Source: Hyphomicrobium_B sp001006785 (lineage in GTDB: Bacteria > Pseudomonadota > Alphaproteobacteria > Rhizobiales > Hyphomicrobiaceae). From it: a stretch of 64,000 bases of DNA. This document shows positions 24,237-31,923 of the stretch, piece after piece. The DNA lies in NCBI RefSeq assembly GCF_001006785.1, contig NZ_CDHO01000003.1, positions 1-64,000 of the forward strand, in the 5' to 3' direction. A model generated the notes under the pieces. That model worked only from the letters and a program-made list of their open reading frames with translations. It ran no database searches and had not been told where the DNA came from. Every line of letters starts with the position of its first letter. Within the stretch, counting starts at the first letter, position 1. The position numbers were made by a program, and so were the translations under genes.

Positions 24237-25421
24237 ATGACGGATAAGGACGATCATTCAAAGCCTGCGACGCGTCCGGAAACAAAGGTCGTTCACCTCG
24301 GTCGCGAACCCTTTGAACAGCATGGCTTCGTCAACCCGCCGGTTTATCGCGGTTCGACGGTTCTCTACAAAACGCTCGACGCCATCAACTCGCGAAAGCA
24401 GCCCTACACCTACGGCCGCCGGGCGACGCCGACGACGCGCGCGCTCGAAGACGCAATCACCGACCTCGAAGGCGGCGCGGCAACGATCCTGACGTCATCG
24501 GGTCTCGGCGCGGTATCGACGGCTCTGCTCGCATTCGTGACGGCCGGCGATCATATCCTTATCACCGACAGCGCTTATCAGCCCGGACGTGCGTTCGCGG
24601 ACCGGATGCTGAAGCGGCTCGGCGTCGAGACGACGTATTACGATCCGCACCTCGGCGCGGACATCGCGAAACTCTTTCGTCCGAATACGCGCCTGGTGCT
24701 CGTCGAGAGCCCAGGTTCGCAGACGTTCGAGATGCAGGACATTCCCGCCATCGCGAACGCGGCGCACGCGCGCGACATCTGGGTGCTGGCCGACAACACC
24801 TGGGCGACGCCGCTCTTCTGCAAACCGCTGGCGCTCGGAGCCGACGTCTCGATCCAGGCGGCGACGAAGTACATCGTCGGTCATGCCGACGCGATGCTCG
24901 GAGCGGTCACTGCCAATGCCCGCGCGGCGCGCTTGCTCGATCATGCCAAGGAAGCGCTCGGAACGTGCCCGGGCTCGGAAGAAACGTACCTCGGCCTGCG
25001 CGGGCTTCGGACGCTCTCCGTCCGTCTCCAACAACATCAGAAATCGGCGCTCGCCGTTGCCGAGTGGCTGGCCGCGCGCCCCGAGGTCGACCGCGTTCTC
25101 TATCCGGCTTTGCCGAGCGATCCCGGACATGCGCTCTGGAAGCGCGACTACACCGGCGCGAGCGGATTGTTCGGCGCCGTCCTGAAGCCCGTTTCCGAAA
25201 CCGCGCTGGCGGCATTTCTCGATGGATTGAAACTGTTCGGAATGGGCTACTCGTGGGGCGGCTACGAAAGCCTCGTCATCCCGTTCGACCCGACGAGCTA
25301 CCGCACGGCGACGAAGTGGATCGGCCCCGGCCCGGCACTGCGCTTCCACATCGGCCTCGAAGCCGTCGAAGATTTGCTGCGCGATCTCGACGCCGGTTTC
25401 GAGCGGCTCAATACCGCGTAA
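24237..25421 (+). CDS. metC: Cystathionine beta-lyase
   Basis: 394 residues from the ATG at 24237 with GGAG 10 nt upstream. A Cys/Met-metabolism PLP enzyme: VHLGREPFEQHGFVNPPVYRGSTVLYKT at the start, SSGLGAVSTALLAFVTAGDHIL, then DNTWATPLFCKPLALGADVSIQAATKYIVGHADAM with PLP lysine at about 211, and a late YSWGGYESL motif. The Y-T-Y-G-R-R and AYQPGRAF features fit the beta-lyase (MetC) branch, which converts cystathionine to homocysteine in methionine synthesis. It is divergent from the amino-acid binding protein; a perfect palindrome precedes it. Confidence 0.93.
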   Translation: MTDKDDHSKPATRPETKVVHLGREPFEQHGFVNPPVYRGSTVLYKTLDAINSRKQPYTYGRRATPTTRALEDAITDLEGGAATILTSSGLGAVSTALLAFVTAGDHILITDSAYQPGRAFADRMLKRLGVETTYYDPHLGADIAKLFRPNTRLVLVESPGSQTFEMQDIPAIANAAHARDIWVLADNTWATPLFCKPLALGADVSIQAATKYIVGHADAMLGAVTANARAARLLDHAKEALGTCPGSEETYLGLRGLRTLSVRLQQHQKSALAVAEWLAARPEVDRVLYPALPSDPGHALWKRDYTGASGLFGAVLKPVSETALAAFLDGLKLFGMGYSWGGYESLVIPFDPTSYRTATKWIGPGPALRFHIGLEAVEDLLRDLDAGFERLNTA

Positions 25422-25433
25422 CCCGCGCGCGCA

Positions 25434-27260
25434 TCAGAATCCGAGCTTCATGCGGATGATGTCGCCGACGCTATCGTTGTAGCGTTTGTAACCCGCGCTC
25501 GAGAAGCTGTTGGTGACGCCCATCGGCGCGCCGAAACCGTCGCCATCCTTTTTCGAGCGACCTTCTTCACGCAGCCGCACCTTCTTCAACATCGACGTGT
25601 CGATCTCCGCGAGGTGATCCTTGCCGACGTCGATCTGTTTCCATTTTCCCGCCAGCGCCAGTGTGATGCGCTTCTGGTGGCCATAGTAATCCTTGAAATA
25701 CTGCGGCTGCCCATCGTCGCCGACCCACACCGTGAAGTATCCGACGTGCACCGGGATAGGCGTCTCGAGCGTCACGTTGTTGTCCTTCGGACCCTTGCGG
25801 ACGAGGCGTTTGACGTCAAAGGCCCCCGCGCCGCGATCGATATCCAATAGATCCTGAGCGAAGACCTGCGGGTTACGCACGCGCACGCAGCCGTGACTGT
25901 AGAGACGTACGCGCTCGTTGAAGAGATGCCGCGACGGCGTGTCGTGCAGGTAGACCGAGTGCTTGTTCGGAAACAGAAACTTGACGAGACCGAGCGCATT
26001 GTCGTCGCCCGAGGGCTGGAAGATCGTGTACTCGCGCAAGTTGGCCTTGGCCCAGTTGACGCGCGTGCTGTCGATCGTGCGCCCGTTGCGCATCACGACA
26101 TAGCCTTGCTGCTCGATCGAGCGTCCCGACAGTAGTGCGGTCAATTTGATCGAGTCCGGCAAATTCCATTCCGGCCGGAGCACAATCGTCTTCATACTCT
26201 TTGAAAAGATCGGCGTCTGCTTGTCGGCCGTACCGACCACGACGCGGTCTTCGAAGACCGGCGCATCGTCTTTCGTCAGGCGGATCGAAAACGCGGGAAT
26301 GTTGACGAAGACGTTCGTCGCGCCGAGCTCTTGCGGCATCCAGCGCCATTCTTCCATGTTGGCGATGACCGCCGCGATCCTGTCGGCGTTGGTTTCGGAA
26401 CCGTCGCCCGCAAGCGCGGCGCGCGTCGCCGGACCAACAAACCCATCGGCGCGCAAGCCAGCGGAAGCTTGGAACGTCTTCACCGCCGAGACGAGCGCCG
26501 CATCGAACACCGTTTCTTCGCCTTGAGCCGACGCGACGCCGAAACGCTTCTTCAGTGTCGCGACTTCAGGGCTCTTCGACTTGCGCTGCAACGACGGTCC
26601 GCGGCGCGCGATCTGCAGGTCCTGCGGTTCGCCAGGCTGCTTGCCGCGCAGCGTCGCAAGCAAGGCCTTCAACTTCAGGAACTGGTCCGCCGACGGTTGC
26701 CATTCGCGTAGCGTAACGTCGGGCGCCGGCGATTGTGAAATCTTTGCCAGGATGTCCTGCGCGCTCGAAAGCGAAGGCTGCCGGTCGATGTAGGACGACA
26801 GTTGCGCTTCCGGGTTCGGAATGCGTCCGCCTTGCGCCTGATGCGCATAACGGAGAACCGACGCCGTGATCTCAAGCTCCGCATCGGCGGTCTCGTCGCC
26901 CGTCCAACGCCCTTCTGCTTTCGAGCGGCTGAGAGCCGCGAAGGGGAAATCAGCCGACCTCAGTCCCCATGCGTCGGCGCGGCGAATTTCGGCGATGGCA
27001 AGATCCGCAGCCCGCGTCGTTCCCGTCTCGTCGACCCACAACGGACGGCAGTCGCGCGCCGCATAGAAGGCGGTAACGGCGGGGCGATCCTCGCTATCGA
27101 AGCCGTCGAGCGCCCCCGACGCTGTCCTCGCGCAAATGGCGGACTGAGCCATGCTCCGGTCGTCCGCAAAGCTCTGCGCCGCGGTCACCGGAAGTGAGAC
27201 GGACAATACCGCAAGCAGCCGGAACACGGCTTTGAAGGTCGGACGCACCACGAAACCCAC
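25434..27260 (-). CDS. L,D-transpeptidase (YcbB-like)
   Basis: 608 residues. Signal peptide about 1-32; an N-terminal scaffold domain with FYAARDCRPLWVDETG; a peptidoglycan-binding segment (VATLKKRFGVASAQGEETVFDAALVSAVKTFQASAGLRADGFVGPATRAAL); and a YkuD catalytic domain with VNIPAFSIRL and YLHDTPSRHLFN...RLYSHGCVRVRNP, whose cysteine (about 458) is the nucleophile. The length and scaffold-PGB-YkuD order match YcbB/LdtD-type enzymes that form 3-3 crosslinks in peptidoglycan. The stop lies 13 bp from the convergent metC stop. Confidence 0.92.
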   Translation of the reverse strand: MGFVVRPTFKAVFRLLAVLSVSLPVTAAQSFADDRSMAQSAICARTASGALDGFDSEDRPAVTAFYAARDCRPLWVDETGTTRAADLAIAEIRRADAWGLRSADFPFAALSRSKAEGRWTGDETADAELEITASVLRYAHQAQGGRIPNPEAQLSSYIDRQPSLSSAQDILAKISQSPAPDVTLREWQPSADQFLKLKALLATLRGKQPGEPQDLQIARRGPSLQRKSKSPEVATLKKRFGVASAQGEETVFDAALVSAVKTFQASAGLRADGFVGPATRAALAGDGSETNADRIAAVIANMEEWRWMPQELGATNVFVNIPAFSIRLTKDDAPVFEDRVVVGTADKQTPIFSKSMKTIVLRPEWNLPDSIKLTALLSGRSIEQQGYVVMRNGRTIDSTRVNWAKANLREYTIFQPSGDDNALGLVKFLFPNKHSVYLHDTPSRHLFNERVRLYSHGCVRVRNPQVFAQDLLDIDRGAGAFDVKRLVRKGPKDNNVTLETPIPVHVGYFTVWVGDDGQPQYFKDYYGHQKRITLALAGKWKQIDVGKDHLAEIDTSMLKKVRLREEGRSKKDGDGFGAPMGVTNSFSSAGYKRYNDSVGDIIRMKLGF

Positions 27261-27386
27261 TCTCTACAATCGCGACGAAAACTAGCTCGTCCAATATAGG
27301 GCGTTTTTGCGTCACGACCACAACCGCGCCGTAAAAACGGCACCGCTGCTTAACCCTTTATGACCTTGTCATGAGAATCGGCGAGT

Positions 27387-27462
27387 TGGCGATCCCGGCA
27401 GGGGTCGAACCTGCAACCTTCGGAGTCGAATTCCGACGCTCTATCCATTGAACTACGGGACC
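27387..27462 (-). tRNA. tRNA-Arg (anticodon TCG)
   Basis: 76 nt with an encoded CCA. Acceptor arms GGTCCCG and CGGGATC pair with one wobble; the anticodon loop is ATTCGAC within a TCGGA/TCCGA stem, giving TCG, which reads CGA; the T arm contains GGTTCGACC. Confidence 0.95.
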
Positions 27463-27592
27463 GCAGCGCGACGCGAGTCGCAAGGCGATTTCTTATCGAC
27501 TGGGAGGTGAATTGTCGACACCCCGCCCGTCCTCCAGTTTCGCTCAGGAGAGCGGCACCTGGTTAATACGAAAAATTTTTAACTCCGATATC

Positions 27593-27618
27593 GGAACTTC
27601 GGCGCGCCGCACAGAGTT
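27593..27618 (+). promoter_or_regulatory. EcfG-type promoter candidate, weaker
   Basis: GGAAC-N17-AGTT. It deviates by one base in the -10 part from the consensus GGAAC-N16/17-CGTT and lies 65 bp upstream of an exact copy on the same strand. Confidence 0.35.
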
Positions 27619-27657
27619 GCGAACATTCGGGGAGTTGGCGTGCACACTTCTACTCAG

Positions 27658-27683
27658 GGAACGCGAACCTGATGACTTACGTT
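27658..27683 (+). promoter_or_regulatory. EcfG-type (general stress sigma factor) promoter
   Basis: GGAAC-N17-CGTT, an exact match to the alphaproteobacterial EcfG/RpoE2 promoter. Transcription would start near 27690 and could run to the terminator at 28124-28153. Confidence 0.6.
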
Positions 27684-27689
27684 GATCGT

Positions 27690-28153
27690 CAAATCGGAAA
27701 TGCAAGCACTGTACATATCCGATATCATCTCGACGCCATATTCAGCAGTGCAGCCGCTGTTCGGAAATTTCTGGGAGAAGCGCATTCCGCGTGCTCTTCC
27801 CTTCTCGCCTTCATTTCACACGCACAGGGTCCGACCCATTCGGCGTCGGCGCTCGTCTACGGCGGTGTCGCAGCCGCCGGCACGGTGCTTTACGAAGCGT
27901 GGGACGATGCGGCCGAAGAAGGCCGTCCAACACGCGGCTTGATTTGCGAGCGCGGATGTCTCCGCCGCTTGTCAAAAAGATTGCATGTCAAAGCGACCGA
28001 CGAAATCCGTCTGCATCAAGATGTTCTTGATCGGCGCTTCCGGTATCGGGTGCGAACGCTGAGATCGCAGCGAAGTGCCAACTTCTGAAGTTCCACGGTG
28101 ACGTTAGTCCAACAGAAACTCGGAGCGCCGGCCTGACAGGTCGGCGCTTTTTT
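27690..28153 (+). other. Predicted stress transcript with uncertain coding content
   Basis: The unit is bounded by an exact EcfG-type promoter and an intrinsic terminator, so it is probably transcribed. One open frame (27672-28088) begins before the predicted transcription start and contains AVRKFLGEAHSACSSLLAFISHAQGP and ALVYGGVAAAGTVLYEAWDD; another frame has an ATG at 27700 (MQALYISDIISTPYSAV, to 27942). Neither is recognised, neither has a good ribosome-binding site, and both end in Arg-rich low-quality sequence. The unit may encode a small protein or a regulatory RNA. Confidence 0.45.
28124..28153 (+). terminator. Rho-independent terminator
   Basis: AGCGCCG-GCCTGACAGGT-CGGCGCT followed by TTTTTT; the middle part can extend the stem. 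It ends the plus-strand transcript starting near 27690 and lies 11 bp before the end of the convergent SDR gene. Confidence 0.85.
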
Positions 28154-28163
28154 GCGTGCAAGC

Positions 28164-29147
28164 TTACGCGCCATACCCGCCGATCACTGGCAGGATTTCG
28201 CCGGTGATATAGCTCGAACAGCAGGGCGCCGCCATGAACACGAAAGCGGGCGCAATTTCCTCCGGCTGCGCCGCGCGATGCATGGCCGAGGTCGTGCCGA
28301 ACTTTGCGACGTCTTCCGCTGGCCGGTCCGCCGGATTGAGCGGCGTCCAGACCGGTCCCGGAGCCACGGCATTGACCCGGATGCCTTTGTCGATGAGTTG
28401 CGACGACAGCGACCGCGTAAACGCATGGATGCCGCCCTTGGTCATCGAATAATCGAGCAGCTCTTTGCTCCCCTCGATGCCCGTGACCGAGCCGGTCATT
28501 ACGATCGATCCACCGGGTCTGATGTGCGGGATCGCGGCGCGCGCCATGTAGAAATAGCCATAGAGGTTGGTTTTCAGCGTTCGGTCGAAATGCTCGTCGG
28601 TGAGATCCATGATGTCGGACGTGTGTTCCTGAAACGCAGCGTTATTGACGAGCACATCGAGCTTGCCGAAGTCCGCGACGGTTTTCTCAACCGCCGCCTT
28701 GCAGAAATCTGAATTCGAAACGTCGCCCTGGATCAGGATGCAGCGCGCGCCTTCCTTCTCGACCGCCGCCTTCGTAACCGCCGCATCGTCCTTCTCTTCC
28801 AGGAAGCAGATGGCGACGTCGGCGCCTTCGCGCGCGAAAAGCACGGCAACGGCGCGTCCAATCCCGGAGTCGCCGCCCGTAATCAGCGCGACCATATTTT
28901 TGAGCTTCTGCGAACCCTTGTAGCCGGGTGCTTCGAACATGGGCTTCGGCTCGAGCAGCTCCTCGCTTCCGGATTTCCTCTGATGCTGCGCGGGAAACTC
29001 CGAAGGGTACTCACGCGCGCCTGCCTGCATCGGCGCTTTCGCGCTCTTCGATTTCGAGGATGACGTCTCGTCAACGACGTCCACATCGGCCTGCACGCGC
29101 CGCCCCTCTTCGGCCGTCTCTTTCGCTTGTTTCGGTTTCGATGCCAT
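28164..29147 (-). CDS. SDR family oxidoreductase (YhdF/YghA-like stress dehydrogenase)
   Basis: 327 residues from the ATG at 29147 (MASKPKQAKE), preceded by AGAGGA; an ATG nine codons upstream lacks a ribosome-binding site. A charged N-terminal extension precedes the Rossmann fold: ALITGGDSGIGRAVAVLFAREGADVAI, NNAAFQEH, then the catalytic Ser in TGSVTG and YSMTKGG (Tyr/Lys), ending with YITGEILPVIGGYGA. It belongs to the group of general-stress dehydrogenases annotated as YhdF, YghA or GSP39; the substrate is unknown. An EcfG-like promoter (GGAAC-N16-AGTT) lies at 29223-29247. Confidence 0.9.
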   Translation of the reverse strand: MASKPKQAKETAEEGRRVQADVDVVDETSSSKSKSAKAPMQAGAREYPSEFPAQHQRKSGSEELLEPKPMFEAPGYKGSQKLKNMVALITGGDSGIGRAVAVLFAREGADVAICFLEEKDDAAVTKAAVEKEGARCILIQGDVSNSDFCKAAVEKTVADFGKLDVLVNNAAFQEHTSDIMDLTDEHFDRTLKTNLYGYFYMARAAIPHIRPGGSIVMTGSVTGIEGSKELLDYSMTKGGIHAFTRSLSSQLIDKGIRVNAVAPGPVWTPLNPADRPAEDVAKFGTTSAMHRAAQPEEIAPAFVFMAAPCCSSYITGEILPVIGGYGA

Positions 29148-29222
29148 CGAAAAGTAGTCCTCTTGAACAAACATCAGCGCACGCGCCGCCGGGCACGAGA
29201 AAGCATAAGGAAGTCATTGATG

Positions 29223-29247
29223 AACTGTCCGCGAGCTGCACAGTTCC
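29223..29247 (-). promoter_or_regulatory. EcfG-type promoter candidate for the SDR gene
   Basis: On the minus strand, GGAAC-N16-AGTT: one base off the -10 consensus, 76 bp upstream of the SDR start. It is back-to-back with the exact promoter at 29260 for the divergent PRC-barrel gene. Confidence 0.5.
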
Positions 29248-29259
29248 TGCGCTTTTTGA

Positions 29260-29284
29260 GGAACCGCCGGTTCAGCAAGACGTT
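29260..29284 (+). promoter_or_regulatory. EcfG-type promoter for PRC-barrel gene
   Basis: GGAAC-N16-CGTT, an exact consensus match ending 85 bp upstream of the ATG at 29370. Confidence 0.7.
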
Positions 29285-29369
29285 GGATCGCACACCATAA
29301 AGGCTGCGCGATCGGACGAATGCGGTGTTCGGCCAGAGGCTCAGTCCTTCGCACAAGGAGGTTGATCTA

Positions 29370-29825
29370 ATGAACTTCAAAGCTCTTTTGACAGCAGCTG
29401 CCATTCCGGCGTTCGCGACGGTCGCATACGCGCAAACAACCACGCCAGCTCCTTCGACCGCGCCATCCGCAACGACCGCGACCACGACACCGTCGGTAAG
29501 GACGACGGGCGATGCGATGGCTCCGCAATGGTATTCCACGCAGCAAGGCGAATGGCGCACGAGCAAGCTGATAGGTTCGAAGGTGCAGAATAAAGCCGGC
29601 GAATCCATCGGCGACATCAACGAGATTATTCTCGCGAGCGATGGCTCGGCCGCTGCAGCCGTGATTGGCGTCGGCGGATTCCTCGGCATGGGCGAGCATC
29701 ATGTCGCCGTGCAATTCAAGTCGCTGAAGATCGACCGCGACACCAAAGGCAACATCGTCATCACGCTCGACACGACCAAAGACGCTTTGAAGAGCGCGCC
29801 GGCGTGGAGCGATACGAACACTTGA
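29370..29825 (+). CDS. Secreted PRC-barrel domain protein
   Basis: 151 residues from the ATG at 29370, which has the strong ribosome-binding site AAGGAGG. The signal peptide ends at AFATVAYAQ; a Thr/Pro/Ala-rich linker follows (about 23-50); then a PRC-barrel: WRTSKLIGSKVQNKAGESIGDINEIILASDGSAAAAVIGVGGFLGMGEHHVAVQF. PRC-barrels in exported alphaproteobacterial proteins are frequent members of the general stress regulon; the ligand is unknown. A second PRC-barrel gene follows 74 bp downstream. Confidence 0.85.
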   Translation: MNFKALLTAAAIPAFATVAYAQTTTPAPSTAPSATTATTTPSVRTTGDAMAPQWYSTQQGEWRTSKLIGSKVQNKAGESIGDINEIILASDGSAAAAVIGVGGFLGMGEHHVAVQFKSLKIDRDTKGNIVITLDTTKDALKSAPAWSDTNT

Positions 29826-29840
29826 TGGTGTCTCGAACGT

Positions 29841-29869
29841 CTGTGCGCAGATCTCGTATCCGCGCACAG
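29841..29869. repeat. Inverted repeat between the two PRC-barrel genes
   Basis: CTGTGCGC (29841-29848) and GCGCACAG (29862-29869) form an 8-bp stem with a 13-nt loop, without a following T run. It could be a processing or attenuation hairpin setting the expression ratio of the two genes. Confidence 0.5.
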
Positions 29870-29899
29870 CGTCTCAAACGAACACAGATGGAGACAGCA

Positions 29900-30265
29900 A
29901 TGAACCCTGAAATGACAATGCTCGAGACCAGCAAGGTGCCGGGAACGTCCGTTTATGGCGCTTCGCGCGAGTCGATCGGCGAAGTCGACGATTTGATCGT
30001 CGATACGGTATCGGGAAAAGTCCGTTATGCCGTTTTGAGCTTCGGCGGCTTCCTTGGCCTCGGCAAGAGCAGCTACGTTATTCCCTGGACGTCACTGAAA
30101 TGGGATCAGGAACTCAACGGCTACGTAACTGGCGTCACCGAGGAGCAGTTGAAATCGTCGCCCGACCTCGATCCGACATCTTTGCGCAGTCGCGATTTCG
30201 AACAGCGGTTGCACACCAACTACGGCGCGCCAAGCTACTGGGACCTCGAAACGCGTAACAACTAA
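29900..30265 (+). CDS. Cytoplasmic PRC-barrel domain protein
   Basis: 121 residues from the ATG at 29900 with GGAG 6 nt upstream (an earlier in-frame ATG at 29888 overlaps that site). There is no signal peptide. The PRC-barrel is SKVPGTSVYGASRESIGEVDDLIVDTVSGKVRYAVLSFGGFLGLGKSSYVIPWTSLKW, followed by a tail with RDFEQRLHTNYGAPSYWD. It shares the GGFLG-x-G turn with the exported protein upstream, so the two are probably related by duplication with a change of location. Confidence 0.82.
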   Translation: MNPEMTMLETSKVPGTSVYGASRESIGEVDDLIVDTVSGKVRYAVLSFGGFLGLGKSSYVIPWTSLKWDQELNGYVTGVTEEQLKSSPDLDPTSLRSRDFEQRLHTNYGAPSYWDLETRNN

Positions 30266-30341
30266 TTGGCCGCAGAACACAGGTTCAAAGGGCATTCGCG
30301 AGTTTGAGCTTGCGGATGCCTTGTCTGTTTTGCCGACGTCG

Positions 30342-30638
30342 TCAAACCTTCGTCGGAGCCGATCCGAAACCGTCCGGAGCGGAATTTTCCGGATCGAGCA
30401 TCATCAAGGCTCGATTGACTTCATCGAGCAGGTTTGGCTCGTCGCCGCTCATATTTTCATCGGTCGCGCGTTGAAGCGCGCGCGCGTCCAGTTCCCAGCG
30501 CTTCAGGATTTCGATCTTCTGATCACGCGAGAGCCCGGGGCACGCGACAACTTCGAGCGGAAAATCGAATATCGAAACAGGACTCGTGATCGCTTCGGTG
30601 AGTTCCTGCTTCGTCAGAGTGACCGACTCCGTCTTCAT
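30342..30638 (-). CDS. Small conserved hypothetical protein (98 aa), stress-regulated
   Basis: The frame is open to 30944, but the ATG at 30638 (MKTESVTLTKQELTEAI) has AGGATC upstream and lies 38 bp downstream of an exact EcfG promoter. FDFPLEVVACPGLSRDQKIEILKRWELDARALQRATDENMSGDEPNLLDEVNRAL is a conserved pattern I recall in many Rhizobiales small proteins of unknown function: a short helical domain with an EIL(K/R)RWE-D core. Confidence 0.75.
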   Translation of the reverse strand: MKTESVTLTKQELTEAITSPVSIFDFPLEVVACPGLSRDQKIEILKRWELDARALQRATDENMSGDEPNLLDEVNRALMMLDPENSAPDGFGSAPTKV

Positions 30639-30675
30639 CGCAATGATCCTGGCGAATGGATTTAACAACGATAAA

Positions 30676-30701
30676 AACGCATGCGAATAAACTGCGGTTC
30701 C
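30676..30701 (-). promoter_or_regulatory. EcfG-type promoter
   Basis: On the minus strand, GGAAC-N17-CGTT, an exact match, ending 38 bp before the ATG of the 98-residue protein at 30638. Confidence 0.7.
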
Positions 30702-30758
30702 GGCCTCCTCCGACGCCGCCTTTTGCGCGAGAGCGTCGAAAGACCTCGTCACTTCTCT

Positions 30759-30784
30759 GGAACAAAGCCTTGCGAGGCCGGGTT
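30759..30784 (+). promoter_or_regulatory. EcfG-type promoter candidate
   Basis: GGAAC-N17-GGTT, one base off in the -10 part, 33 bp upstream of the ATG at 30818. Confidence 0.5.
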
Positions 30785-30817
30785 TCCGACCTGGACAGCA
30801 AGAAAAGGAGAAGATGA

Positions 30818-31144
30818 ATGAATGTTCTGAAAGTTGCAGCTTTAGCAGCATCGTTGTCGGCTCTCGGCTGCGCTGGCGCGATGGCTCAAAGCAACGATAC
30901 CGTTCAGCGTCCGCCGTCGATGGCTCCATCGGAGACTCCGTCAACGACGGCGCCGTCTAGCGAAGGCGTGAGCTCGGGTGAATCTGGCGTGACGTCACCC
31001 GCCGGCATTCCGGCCGATCCGAACACCAATCAGAATGTCCAGCCTGGTCCGTCGACCGGCACGCCATCGGATCCAGCCGCTGGCTCGACCCCTGGCGCGC
31101 GCGTTCCGACTTCGCCGCCTGGAACCGGAACATCGAGTCCGTAA
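30818..31144 (+). CDS. Small secreted Ser/Pro/Thr-rich protein
   Basis: 108 residues with a strong AAGGAG site 7 nt before the ATG. The signal peptide ends at ALGCAGAMAQ; the rest is a low-complexity, probably disordered chain rich in Ser, Pro, Thr and Gly, with no cysteine after cleavage. No domain recognised. It follows an EcfG-like promoter and is closed by a clear terminator at 31172, so it is a self-contained stress-type gene. Confidence 0.7.
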   Translation: MNVLKVAALAASLSALGCAGAMAQSNDTVQRPPSMAPSETPSTTAPSSEGVSSGESGVTSPAGIPADPNTNQNVQPGPSTGTPSDPAAGSTPGARVPTSPPGTGTSSP

Positions 31145-31171
31145 TTCGCAGAACATGTCCCCAAAAAGAAA

Positions 31172-31200
31172 GGATCCGGGCGTTCGCTCGGATCCTTTTT
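31172..31200 (+). terminator. Rho-independent terminator
   Basis: GGATCCGGGCG-TTCG-CTCGGATCC followed by TTTTTATTT, 28 bp after the stop of the secreted protein gene. Confidence 0.9.
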
Positions 31201-31227
31201 ATTTCAGCCTGCTACAGCGACACGCTT

Positions 31228-31758
31228 TTAGTACGTGCACTGCTCATAACGCCGCCACCAATACGGGCTGCCGGTCGCGATGGCCCGCCGATACAGCCAG
31301 CCGCAATCGCCACCGTAATAACCGTCGTTGTAGTAACCGTAATCGTAGAAGTAGGGCGCTCCAATGAAGATGCGCCGGCCGCGATGATGCCGCCAACGAC
31401 CGTGATTGCGTCCGCCCCAGTTCCCGTGACGCGCGAAGTCCCGGCCGCGCATACCGCGCCCGTCACCGAAGTTGCGGCCCGGCGTAAACGAGCGTCGGTT
31501 GAAGTTGCCGCCGCGGAAGCCGCCTGTACGCGGACCGCTGAAACCGCGATTGCCGCTGAAGCTGCGGTTTCCGGCGAACCCGCCGCCGCCGAAGCTGCGA
31601 CCGCCACCACCACCGAAACTGCGGCCACCACCGCCGCCGCCAAACCCGCCGACGCTCGGACCGCCGCCACCGCCACCTTGAGGCCTTGCCTCGGCGACAG
31701 CGCCGCCCAGCGCCAGGAGCAGAACCGCTCCCGAGGCTATTACGAACTTTCTGATCAT
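31228..31758 (-). CDS. Secreted glycine-rich protein
   Basis: 176 residues. The signal peptide ends about residue 24 (LALGGAVAEA). A Gly-rich region with GGGGG runs and repeated RSFGGGG / GNRSFSGNRGFSGPR units (about 28-80) is followed by an Arg/His/Tyr-rich segment and a C-terminal part with YYGGDCGWLYRRAIATGSPYWWRRYEQC, where two cysteines may form a disulfide. Function unknown. An EcfG-like element (31804-31829) lies upstream, back-to-back with the Nramp promoter. Confidence 0.75.
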   Translation of the reverse strand: MIRKFVIASGAVLLLALGGAVAEARPQGGGGGGPSVGGFGGGGGGRSFGGGGGRSFGGGGFAGNRSFSGNRGFSGPRTGGFRGGNFNRRSFTPGRNFGDGRGMRGRDFARHGNWGGRNHGRWRHHRGRRIFIGAPYFYDYGYYNDGYYGGDCGWLYRRAIATGSPYWWRRYEQCTY

Positions 31759-31803
31759 TGCTTTAGGCTCCTAGCTAGATTTCCGTCGTGCACGTATTCA
31801 ACA

Positions 31804-31829
31804 AACCGAAAATATCAACGCTCAGTTCC
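31804..31829 (-). promoter_or_regulatory. EcfG-type promoter candidate
   Basis: On the minus strand, GGAAC-N17-GGTT, ending 45 bp before the glycine-rich protein ATG at 31758. It has the same -10 variant as the promoter at 30759. Confidence 0.45.
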
Positions 31830-31864
31830 TGCATTGCTGCTTCGCCGTGATGAGCGACGGAATT

Positions 31865-31889
31865 GGAACGGCCCGGATTAAGGCGCGTT
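31865..31889 (+). promoter_or_regulatory. EcfG-type promoter for the Nramp-family gene
   Basis: GGAAC-N16-CGTT, an exact match, ending 34 bp before the ATG at 31924. Confidence 0.7.
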
Positions 31890-31923
31890 GTAACTTCGCG
31901 TTTTCATAAATCGATTAACACCT

